Source of the DNA: CAZVBR01 sp964625755
GTDB lineage: Bacteria; Patescibacteriota; Minisyncoccia; Phycocordibacterales; XYD1-FULL-46-19
Direction of reading: 5' to 3'
Assembly (NCBI GenBank): GCA_964625755.1
Contig: CAZVBR010000002.1
Span: 1-38,220, forward strand
Length of the DNA: 38,220 nt
Every line of letters starts with the position of its first letter. Position 1 is the first letter of the stretch. A program made the translations under genes and the position numbers. Below the pieces are notes generated by a model that worked only from the letters and a program-made list of their open reading frames with translations, searched no databases and had not been told where the DNA came from. This document shows, in pieces, positions 8,564 through 15,658 of this stretch.

Positions 8564-10480
8564 ATGAAGGTAATCGCAAGCATCATGACTTTCTTAACCG
8601 TTGCCTCGTTTCTTGAAGTCGAGGTAATAAGATCGCCGGCTTGGAGCGGTCAAGGGGATCCGGAATTGGTCGTGTATGACGCTCAAAACGGCGTTTTTTA
8701 TGATCATAATCGGATTCCATACGACAATTTTGTTGCGGCGGGAGCTGGCCAAATTTCGTCTTGTGATCTGGAAAGGGTAAAGAGCGTTTATGACGGGCCT
8801 CGGGAGGTCCCTTTTGAACGTTCGATCGAACTTTCTTTATCCGTGCACGATTTCTATCTCGGTCGAGAGAGCCGGGAGTTCACTCTGTGTGCGGTGATCG
8901 GGGCGACCGCCTTACCGTCTAAGCGACGTTTGGTTCTGATTAACGCGGAACAGGCCATAAACGAGATCAAGGGTGATGATACAACCCGTTACAGGGTTTG
9001 GCCTCATCTGGGTCTTTTGTTTGTTGGAACGGCGGCGTCAGAAGAAGGTTGCGAAGTGGTTTTGTGGGACGAGCTGGTTCAGGGTTATGCCCCTCTTGAT
9101 AGGTTGATCGAACCGGGAGATATTGTCGGTCTGTCGTTGGTGACGAGCGGCATTGAACGGGGTATGGTTTTGGCCAGTGAGGCAAAAAAACGAGGCGCCC
9201 GGTGTGTTATTGCCGGAAACGACTCGGCGATTTTTCGGGCCGACCAGATTCTTTCGTTGCCCGGTAAACCCGTTGATGCGGTGTTTGATTCGAATAGTTT
9301 ACAGGCAGTTCGAGGGTTCTGTTGCCAGATCAAAGATCGGTCCGTAGAAGATGTTGAAGTAGTTGGCGTTCGAACCAGGCCGACGGGTCAGTCTCGCTCA
9401 AATGAGCTGTCCCAACTGAAAAAGGAGAAGGCTGAGTTGGCCCGATCCCGGAGAGATAGCCCGGTTTGCTTTGAGAAGGATGCGTTTTTAATCCCCGATT
9501 TTAGCTTGTTCCCGTCAGAATATTGGCGGCAAGTGTGGGGGAATTATAACGTGACTTTCGGGCATAAATTCGAACGTGACAAGGAAGAGTTGCGTCCGGC
9601 TACGGCTCTTTTGGCTCAAGGTTGTACTCGTACTCGAGGGTCGGAGGCATGCGTTTATTGTAGTATCGCCCATGTCGGTGATGTTCGAGTTCCCAGCCGG
9701 CAATATATACTCGACACGATCGATGCCTACCATGCCTTTGGAGTTAATAATCTCTATAACGTGACTGACAGCGTTTATGAGATGGCACCGGTAGTGGCTC
9801 GAGTTGCCAAGGAGGCTGAGAGTCCGTTTCGCGGATTATTCCTGTACGGTCGGGCTCAGGGTTTGACTCAACACCCTGAGTTCCTTGACGAGTGGCTGGA
9901 GTTGGTGTCTGAGAGGTTGGTTGTGAACATGGGCCTTGATTCGGGTGATGATATAATGCTGAGTCAGGGTGTGGGTAAATCTCCGAGCAAAAGTAAAAGC
10001 GGACAACTGCTTGAGGAGAATTCCCGGGCGGTTAAGCTTTTAAAATCGAGCGGTGCTCATCTGCATGGTTCGTTTTTGTTCGGTTCTCCGGGTGAGTCGC
10101 AAGATAGTTGCGAGCGAACTCTGGAATTTGCGGCTTGGGCTGCCGAAGAGCTTGGCCAGCAATGCGACACCTTAGAAAGCGATATCTTCTGGTTGAACTT
10201 TGGGTCCCCGGCCGGTCAACTGTTTGTTGATTACGACTATGCTGCCGGACTGGCGGCTCAAGCCGGTAAAGAGCTATCGGTGGAAGACTGGAAGCGGGAT
10301 TTTTGGTCTCGCCGAAACGACTTGGTGGTGGGGCCCGATACGGAACAAATGTGGTACCGGTATTTTACTCAAATAGATCTTGATCAGGCGCAGCAATACG
10401 TTGCGTCTGTAGACGATATAATGAGTAAAGTGCCGGGCAGTGTTGCGGCTCGGGGTTTTAACCCCAAGGGCCGGAAGTAA
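8564..10480 (+). CDS. Radical SAM protein with B12-binding-type N-terminal domain
   Basis: The 638-residue product has a Rossmann-like region (about 140-245: HLGLLFVGTAASEEGCEV, DIVGLSLVTSG, ARCVIAGND) as in cobalamin-binding radical SAM enzymes; no DxHxxG motif is seen, which is common in that class. The radical SAM core begins near 345. Its cluster motif is spaced C354-x8-C363-x2-C366, longer than the usual Cx3Cx2C and closer to Elp3-like spacing. Later motifs MGLDSGDD and GSFLFGSPGES fit the TIM barrel. The first 130 residues are unassigned, and the substrate cannot be told. The gene has its own promoter, a ribosome-binding region and a terminator, so it looks like a self-contained unit. 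The start codon is moderately sure because the best AAGGAG is 13 nt away. Confidence 0.8.
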   Translation: MKVIASIMTFLTVASFLEVEVIRSPAWSGQGDPELVVYDAQNGVFYDHNRIPYDNFVAAGAGQISSCDLERVKSVYDGPREVPFERSIELSLSVHDFYLGRESREFTLCAVIGATALPSKRRLVLINAEQAINEIKGDDTTRYRVWPHLGLLFVGTAASEEGCEVVLWDELVQGYAPLDRLIEPGDIVGLSLVTSGIERGMVLASEAKKRGARCVIAGNDSAIFRADQILSLPGKPVDAVFDSNSLQAVRGFCCQIKDRSVEDVEVVGVRTRPTGQSRSNELSQLKKEKAELARSRRDSPVCFEKDAFLIPDFSLFPSEYWRQVWGNYNVTFGHKFERDKEELRPATALLAQGCTRTRGSEACVYCSIAHVGDVRVPSRQYILDTIDAYHAFGVNNLYNVTDSVYEMAPVVARVAKEAESPFRGLFLYGRAQGLTQHPEFLDEWLELVSERLVVNMGLDSGDDIMLSQGVGKSPSKSKSGQLLEENSRAVKLLKSSGAHLHGSFLFGSPGESQDSCERTLEFAAWAAEELGQQCDTLESDIFWLNFGSPAGQLFVDYDYAAGLAAQAGKELSVEDWKRDFWSRRNDLVVGPDTEQMWYRYFTQIDLDQAQQYVASVDDIMSKVPGSVAARGFNPKGRK

Positions 10481-10504
10481 CTTCTTTTTGGTCGTAAAAC
10501 ATCT

Positions 10505-10527
10505 AAAGCGCCTGACCAGCGCTTTTT
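10505..10527 (+). terminator. Rho-independent terminator after the radical SAM gene
   Basis: A 7-bp stem, AAAGCGC (10505-10511) with GCGCTTT (10519-10525), has loop CTGACCA and runs into five T. Confidence 0.75.
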
Positions 10528-10705
10528 GCTTTGGGATGGGTGAATTCGATAGATTTTTGATCGGCCGGAGGTCTTGAGGGAAAGTTGTCCGGATTGATGA
10601 GACGGGGGTCGATTAATTTTTTGTTGATTTTCTCGGTTTGGCCGGACGGCTTGTTTTTGGTCGGCAATTGTTGAGATCGGAACGGATGGCGTGTTCTGTG
10701 TCCGG

Positions 10706-10714
10706 TGTTATAAT
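10706..10714 (+). promoter_or_regulatory. Extended -10 promoter, near-leaderless start
   Basis: TGT-TATAAT (extended -10; hexamer 10709-10714) ends 9 nt before the ATG at 10724, giving a leader of at most 2-3 nt. It argues against an in-frame GTG at 10691, which would lie upstream of the promoter. Confidence 0.6.
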
Positions 10715-10723
10715 TACTGTTAT

Positions 10724-11536
10724 ATGTTAAGAAAATTCAATTCCAAACAAGACAGTTATCTTCTTGATTCGGTGCCGTTTAGGTATGATACCGCAGTCAG
10801 TTATCTTGATCATGCGGCTTATGTGATCTCACATAATGGTAAAGAGGAGTTGGCTGTTCAGGATGTATTATATCCAAATGAAATCCCCTATATCTTTTTA
10901 CCTCGCAGTCAAAAGCTCTGGCCCCAAGCTCATATTTTATGGACCAAAAAGGCGGATATGGAAAAATTGAAGAAAAAGGTTGAAATAAAATTAACAGTCC
11001 CGATAGTTTCTGAGTTTATGTATAAGACCAAGAAGTTCATTGATCTGGAGGGGGCGGAGATGAAAAGTTTTCGGCGTCATGTTAGGCAGTTTGAAGACCG
11101 TTACTCCTATTCATTGAAGTATGCATACGATCGGGATAAGGTAAAAAATTTTTTAGATAAATGGCTAAGACAACAAAAAGTTAAAACCGAGAGTTTTTGG
11201 GATAGTTATAATTACTGCTTTTTTTGTTTAGATAACAGGTTAAAATACGATATTAAAACTGTCTATATCGAAGTGGAGGGCAAACTTGTCGGTATGGCCA
11301 TGGGATCGAGGTTTGATTCTAAGCGATGGGTGGGGTTGCATATGAAAGTTGATTATTCGTATAGAGGTTTAAGTCGTTTTTTGTTTCATAAACGGGCCGA
11401 GATGTTCAAAGGGTTATCCTGGTTTACTTTAGGCGGATCCGGTTTGGGTGATAGTGGCATTGAAAAATACAAAGATGAACTTCACCCGGATGAAAAACTA
11501 GAGCAATTTTATGTTATAACCGGCAAAAGAATTTAG
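10724..11536 (+). CDS. DUF2156 / GNAT-like acyl- or aminoacyltransferase
   Basis: The 270-residue soluble protein resembles the C-terminal domain of phosphatidylglycerol lysyltransferases (DUF2156, a double GNAT fold related to Fem transferases). Supporting stretches are VYIEVEGKLVGMAMGSRFD, the following strand and helix WVGLHMKVDYSYRGLSRFLFHK, and a C-terminal GIEKYKDELHP segment. No membrane segments are present, so it is not a full MprF-type flippase-synthase. Possible roles are aminoacyl transfer to lipid or cell wall, or small-molecule acylation. Assignment is by pattern only. The start is set by the extended -10 box. Confidence 0.55.
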   Translation: MLRKFNSKQDSYLLDSVPFRYDTAVSYLDHAAYVISHNGKEELAVQDVLYPNEIPYIFLPRSQKLWPQAHILWTKKADMEKLKKKVEIKLTVPIVSEFMYKTKKFIDLEGAEMKSFRRHVRQFEDRYSYSLKYAYDRDKVKNFLDKWLRQQKVKTESFWDSYNYCFFCLDNRLKYDIKTVYIEVEGKLVGMAMGSRFDSKRWVGLHMKVDYSYRGLSRFLFHKRAEMFKGLSWFTLGGSGLGDSGIEKYKDELHPDEKLEQFYVITGKRI

Positions 11537-11949
11537 TTTGAGTAGTCCATTAAGTCTTGGTTGGTTCCGAGTGATTTATCTCTGCCAAATAGTTAAGATC
11601 TCTTGCAACGACGGCCGACGGGTGTACATCATCTATAAATTGCTCCATATTGATCGGTAATTAAAATATTAATTATTGCTCGCTACGGTCTTTTGTTGAA
11701 AGTTTTGATGATCTCAAAGATATCATAAAGAGTAAAACCCATACTTAGTCTGATAAAAAGTCCAACAAGGATCAATGCTCGGGTCGGAGTTTATTTGGGT
11801 GATCTTGGGTTTTTTTAGGGTTTAGTTTCCTTGGTGTAATTTGTCTTAATATTCTGGAGTGGTAATATATTCTTACTGGTGTTATCTATGCAGGCAAAGG
11901 TTGATTTTGGTTTAGAGGTGAAAAATTATTAACTAACTATCTTGTAATT
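11537..11949. other. Gene-free interval of 413 bp
   Basis: There is no convincing gene here. The longest candidate I examined is a 32-codon minus-strand frame (11550-11648) without promoter or ribosome site. A weak -10-like TATCTT (11938-11943) lies 6 nt before the next ATG at 11950. Two T-rich runs near 11690 and 11800-11820 have no clear stems. Confidence 0.6.
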
Positions 11950-12639
11950 ATGAACACAAGAGCAATTTCAGGAATTATAGTGGCTTTGATCCTGGTTATC
12001 GCGGCCGTGGTTTTACTTGGCGCCCCCGAAGAAGGCCCGAGTGACCCTGGTGACAATGATGTCGAACTGAACAGCAATGATGGCGATGTTGAGATGTTGG
12101 TTGTGGAGGCCGAGCTTGATCGATTGCCGCGAGAACTGACGGTCAGGGGGCGAACAGTCAATCTAGACCAAGATTCGGTCGATCCGGAGGGGCGTCAAGA
12201 GTATGCCATGTTGCCTTACGAAGTGGAGGTCGGTGATCAAGTTCGGTTGGTTGAGGCCGAGTGGGAGCTAAAGCCCGGTGAGAGCCCGATCGAGTTCGTA
12301 GAACGGTTACTAGAAGAGAGAATACCATCCGAAGAAGAGCTTGATGCTTACACTAATGCGATGTATCAGTACTCGGCGTCATTTTATCCTCTGGAGGCAG
12401 AGTTGGCTGGCCGATATCCGGCGACCGATCGGGCTGATGCTCAAGCGGCAAAAGAGGGACTGTCGGCTTATGTTCGGTCGATGAATTTTCCGGATGACTC
12501 GGTTGGGGGTAGCGAGAGTCGGTATGATTTCATCGTTACCGAAGATGGGGGTTGGGTTTTGGTCTGGAGCGGAGTTCGAAGTTTCTGTCGCCGGCCGGGT
12601 CAAGAGTACTGGCAACCGGCTGATCAGCTGTGTCCGTAA
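11950..12639 (+). CDS. Membrane-anchored secreted protein of unknown function
   Basis: The 229-residue product has an N-terminal hydrophobic anchor (about 6-24), an Asp/Asn-rich linker (30-50) and a soluble domain with no family I recognise. The domain has a beta-rich first half and a helical middle (about 110-165, Glu/Ala-rich). Near the C-terminus two cysteines, in RSFCRRPGQ and QLCP, could form an extracytoplasmic disulfide. The final segment DGGWVLVWSGVRSFC is aromatic, as in small secreted ligand-binding domains. Only the topology is supported. Confidence 0.65.
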   Translation: MNTRAISGIIVALILVIAAVVLLGAPEEGPSDPGDNDVELNSNDGDVEMLVVEAELDRLPRELTVRGRTVNLDQDSVDPEGRQEYAMLPYEVEVGDQVRLVEAEWELKPGESPIEFVERLLEERIPSEEELDAYTNAMYQYSASFYPLEAELAGRYPATDRADAQAAKEGLSAYVRSMNFPDDSVGGSESRYDFIVTEDGGWVLVWSGVRSFCRRPGQEYWQPADQLCP

Positions 12640-12710
12640 TAGTCCTTTCTAGAATGGATCGTAATTAGAGGTGTGAGCTTAGAAGTTAATTCCAGCTTTG
12701 GGGTTTAGTG

Positions 12711-12716
12711 TAAAAT
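12711..12716 (+). promoter_or_regulatory. Putative -10 box, leaderless start
   Basis: TAAAAT ends 6 nt before the ATG at 12723. No Shine-Dalgarno sequence and no clear -35 are visible. Confidence 0.45.
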
Positions 12717-12722
12717 AATAAA

Positions 12723-13208
12723 ATGATACAGGTGGGATTTGTTACTGCGATTTATAAAGAGCTCGAAAGTAAGGGGGTTAAGATCTGGCTTGATGGCGGC
12801 TGGGCGGTAGAGGCCCTGGTCGGTGAAAGATTGAGGTCTCATCAGGATCTGGATATTGCCGTTTTGCGTCAGGATCTGGATAAATTCAAAGAGATCATGG
12901 GTAAGAAGGGGTACCGAGAGATAAAAAGAGATGAGAGTAAAATGTGGGATCTGGTTTTGTGTAATGAAGCGGGTCAAGAGGTTGAGGTGCACGCTTTTAG
13001 TTTGAATGAAGATGGTGAAGTGGTGGAGGAAGATGAGTGGGATGAATATAAAAAGGATTCATTAAATGGGGTCGGGAATTTAAATGGCCTTGAAGTGCGC
13101 TGCGTTACCCCGGGGTATCTTGTGAAAACCCATGATCCGAATAAACGGAAGTTAAAAGAGACTGACTATATTGACCTTGAGGCGTTGAGAAGGAAATTTA
13201 AGATCTGA
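12723..13208 (+). CDS. Aminoglycoside/lincosamide nucleotidyltransferase-like protein
   Basis: The 161-residue protein belongs to the small nucleotidyltransferase group that includes ANT(2'') and LnuA. The active-site pattern is visible: LDGGWAVE (residues 23-30) followed by HQDLDIAV with the metal-binding pair Asp42 and Asp44. The C-terminal stretch VTPGYLVKTHD and the basic tail are also typical, and length matches the family. Members transfer AMP to antibiotic hydroxyls, but divergent chromosomal homologues often have unknown substrates, so resistance should not be assumed. The gene stands alone, with a -10 box 6 nt before its ATG. Confidence 0.75.
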   Translation: MIQVGFVTAIYKELESKGVKIWLDGGWAVEALVGERLRSHQDLDIAVLRQDLDKFKEIMGKKGYREIKRDESKMWDLVLCNEAGQEVEVHAFSLNEDGEVVEEDEWDEYKKDSLNGVGNLNGLEVRCVTPGYLVKTHDPNKRKLKETDYIDLEALRRKFKI

Positions 13209-13391
13209 GAGTGCAATGAGAGATTGTCATTATTCTGATGTAATAAGCGATACTATAAGCACGGAAATAGAAGTTGTATTTAAAGAACGGAAACAACCCG
13301 TTAAATTTTATTGTTAAGGTTGGTAATGGTGTTGATCCTGTCTCTATCTCCGCCGCAGTGGTGCAGCTTAGATTAGAATTCAGCCTTGTGT

Positions 13392-13420
13392 TTGACAAAT
13401 AAATAAAAATCTGTCATAAT
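13392..13420 (+). promoter_or_regulatory. Canonical sigma70-type promoter of the S51 peptidase gene
   Basis: A consensus TTGACA (13392-13397), 17 nt, then CATAAT (13415-13420). The mRNA would have a leader of about 30 nt containing AGGAGG (13448-13453), 4 nt before the ATG, which is the strongest ribosome-binding site in the window. Confidence 0.8.
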
Positions 13421-13457
13421 TAAGGAAAGTGGCCTTTAAGAATCGGGAGGAGGTGTA

Positions 13458-14186
13458 ATGAGATACATCATAGCAATAGGTGGTGGGCGAGTTTTCATCC
13501 CTTGTAAACCGCCCGAAACCAAGAGAATCGACCAGAGCATAATGTCTTTGGTCGAAGGCAAACACCCTCGTTTCCTCTTTGTCCCAACGGCGTTAAGGGA
13601 TAACAGGGAATATTGTAATACAATGATGGTCAATTGGAGGTTTAGGCTCGGGTGTCGATATGACCACCTTCGGCTGATAAAGGATTTGCCGAGTGAGGAG
13701 GAGATAGCTCGAAAGATCGATTGGGCCGATATTGTCTATGTTGGGGGAGGAAGCACTCAAAGGATGATGGAGGTCTGGAAAGAAACCGGGGTTGATGTTG
13801 CGTTAAAAAAAGCATATCTTGCCGGAAAGATATTAGCCGGGATATCAGCCGGTGCGATTTGCTGGTTCCGGAATGGCGTTAGCGATTCCGAGAGCTACGT
13901 GTCTTCCGATTGGAAGCCGATGTGGGTAAATGGACTGGGCATTATCGATTTGTCATGTTGCCCCCATTTTGACTCCGAACCGTGGAGAAAGGAGTTTATC
14001 GCGGCATGTCCACCGGTGAAACCCGTGATCGGCATTGAGGATAACGCCGCGATCATCCTCAGAAATGAGGATGAATACAAGATTATCTCCTCCCAGCCCA
14101 ACAGGAAGGCTTTTCTGTTGAGGGGGGAAGAGGAGATAGTGCTTCCGGCGGATGGGAAGTTTCGTCCGTTGGAAAATCTTTGTTAA
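13458..14186 (+). CDS. Peptidase family S51 (dipeptidase E / cyanophycinase-like)
   Basis: The 242-residue cytosolic protein has the class I glutamine-amidotransferase-like fold of family S51. The nucleophile elbow is GISAGA with Ser130. VGGGSTQRMM (95-104) supplies the loop typical of the family, and His170 in CCPHFD fits the catalytic His. Known members cleave Asp-X dipeptides (PepE) or cyanophycin. No cyanophycin synthetase is in the window, so a peptide-recycling hydrolase is the simpler reading. The gene is a compact unit: consensus promoter, strong AGGAGG and a downstream hairpin, which contrasts with its leaderless neighbours. Confidence 0.85.
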   Translation: MRYIIAIGGGRVFIPCKPPETKRIDQSIMSLVEGKHPRFLFVPTALRDNREYCNTMMVNWRFRLGCRYDHLRLIKDLPSEEEIARKIDWADIVYVGGGSTQRMMEVWKETGVDVALKKAYLAGKILAGISAGAICWFRNGVSDSESYVSSDWKPMWVNGLGIIDLSCCPHFDSEPWRKEFIAACPPVKPVIGIEDNAAIILRNEDEYKIISSQPNRKAFLLRGEEEIVLPADGKFRPLENLC

Positions 14187-14193
14187 ATCCCTA

Positions 14194-14227
14194 TTAGCCC
14201 CGAGGAGTGCGTCTCTCTCGGGGCTAA
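14194..14227. terminator. Hairpin between convergent genes
   Basis: An 11-bp perfect stem (TTAGCCCCGAG with CTCGGGGCTAA) and a 12-nt loop lie between the S51 gene stop (14186) and the serpin gene stop (14247, minus). No T-run follows on either side, so it may act as a bidirectional terminator or an mRNA 3' end protector. Confidence 0.6.
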
Positions 14228-14246
14228 AGTCTGGGTCAGTACAACA

Positions 14247-15476
14247 TTATTGCGGGTCAACTAGATGCCCTAAAAAGAGAATGCTCCCGGTTTTTGGTTC
14301 TTCTATAACGAATAGGAACGGTCTGTTGAATTCCACTACCGAAGCCGGCAACGGTGCCGATTCCATTCTTATCTCGACCGCAGTGGCCGCCGCCGCTTCG
14401 GTGCCTTTCTCGTCGACCTCTATGAACGAAGCATGAAGGACGTCGGATATGAAGACGTTTAAGCCAAGTGCTTCCAGATCGACCATTTCGGAAAAGTCGG
14501 CCCGGTTCTCATCAAAGGCGGTTTCCATGCCCATGGATTTTAGGGTGTCAACCAGCCCCAGCTCATCTTCCAGAGTGAATTTAGGAAATCGCAGGGTTAT
14601 CTTCTCTTGGTTGGTGGGTTTCATGGCCTGAAAGGTTTCCTGATCTAGATCTTGGTAAAACTCAGAGAGTGGTCGCTCATCGGTGGGCATAAAGGCGTGT
14701 AGGAGATAGTCACCATCCTGGTATTCCATGGTTAGTGATTTTAAATTCTCGGAGACCGCAAATAGATAATCAGATTCATTTTCCATCATCTCGACCGCCA
14801 CTTCACCGTCGGTACCGTAAAACGGTCTCTCTTTAGTTTGATCTTGGTCGAACTCCTCGGCCCAGATGCCTTGAAAGTAGATAGCGTTAACCAAGTAGGC
14901 AATGACATTCGGGTCTATTGGTCCCGGGTCGATGATCCGGTCTATTTTTTCTCGGGTGTTGTTGAAAACCCAATCATTTACCGGCTCGCCGGTATCCGGC
15001 AGGGAGTCGATTCGGCCTTCAAAGTACTCTTGTGCGTCAGTTTGGTAAGCGCTTCGGAAAGGTATGTCGTCTCTTAAAAATAGGGCGTTGGCTATAGCCA
15101 CTTCGTTTTTTTCCGAGAAGTGTTCCAAGTACTGCTTTAAGCCGAGAGAGTTTTTCATTATGGCTTCCAGTTTTGTATCGGTGAACCCCAGAACCTCGGC
15201 CATCTCCTCGGCGGTTTCTGCTCCGGCCCCTCGGTAGGCCATTGTCAGGGCGGTGTGAATGCTGTAAGGGGAGACGAAGATATTCTCATTATCTTTAGCC
15301 AGGTTGGGAAATAATCTAAAAGAAAAATCTCTGATCGAAGATGATAGTTCTTGGAGTTCTTCCGGGTCACTTAATTTTGACGGTGTTTTGGTCGGCTCTT
15401 CTTTTTGAGAAACAAAGAAGGCGGATAAAAGTGATACGGCTAAAAAAAGACTTATGATTATAATTAAATTTTTCAT
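14247..15476 (-). CDS. Serpin (serine protease inhibitor), exported
   Basis: The 409-residue protein has an N-terminal signal peptide or anchor (MKNLIIIISLFLAVSLLSAFF), a linker, then a full serpin domain (about 45-409). Hallmarks are NIFVSPYSIHTALTMAYRGA, the LVNAIYFQGIW shutter stretch, and an inhibitory-type hinge, DEKGTEAAAATAVEI, with small residues at P15-P9. The reactive centre then reads RMESAPLP and the fold closes with FNRPFLFVIEE. Aligned to antitrypsin from the hinge, P1 falls on Glu or Met near MES, but the loop is about three residues longer before FNRPF, so P1 is uncertain. The Ala-rich hinge suggests an active inhibitor, probably against proteases of hosts, competitors or its own envelope (inference). 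Confidence 0.9.
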   Translation of the reverse strand: MKNLIIIISLFLAVSLLSAFFVSQKEEPTKTPSKLSDPEELQELSSSIRDFSFRLFPNLAKDNENIFVSPYSIHTALTMAYRGAGAETAEEMAEVLGFTDTKLEAIMKNSLGLKQYLEHFSEKNEVAIANALFLRDDIPFRSAYQTDAQEYFEGRIDSLPDTGEPVNDWVFNNTREKIDRIIDPGPIDPNVIAYLVNAIYFQGIWAEEFDQDQTKERPFYGTDGEVAVEMMENESDYLFAVSENLKSLTMEYQDGDYLLHAFMPTDERPLSEFYQDLDQETFQAMKPTNQEKITLRFPKFTLEDELGLVDTLKSMGMETAFDENRADFSEMVDLEALGLNVFISDVLHASFIEVDEKGTEAAAATAVEIRMESAPLPASVVEFNRPFLFVIEEPKTGSILFLGHLVDPQ

Positions 15477-15642
15477 ACTCGGAAATTGTTTTAGTTACCT
15501 TTTTTAATTCTGGCCGAATACTCACTGTCAGTATGTTAGCAGGTATCTGAGTAAAAACAAGATGTCGAGGTGGCGGTAAAAGGGAGATAAATTTGAAATT
15601 TTGATTTAGGCGTCAAAGGCCGTTTTCTTTTGTTGTTATTAG

Positions 15643-15651
15643 TGCTATTTT
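15643..15651 (+). promoter_or_regulatory. Extended -10 promoter, leaderless start
   Basis: TGC-TATTTT (hexamer 15646-15651) ends 7 nt before the ATG at 15659. The G-run in between (15654-15658) touches the ATG and is too close to act as a ribosome-binding site. Confidence 0.45.
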
Positions 15652-15658
15652 AAGGGGG

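Noticed and set aside
11550..11648. 32-residue minus-strand frame
   Set aside because: No promoter, no ribosome site and no recognisable product; it may be chance.
13198..13398. 66-residue minus-strand frame in the gap before the S51 gene
   Set aside because: It overlaps the end of the nucleotidyltransferase gene and the S51 promoter, and its composition is not gene-like.
13458..15476. Functional pairing of the S51 peptidase with the serpin
   Set aside because: The peptidase is cytosolic and the serpin is exported, so adjacency is probably coincidental.
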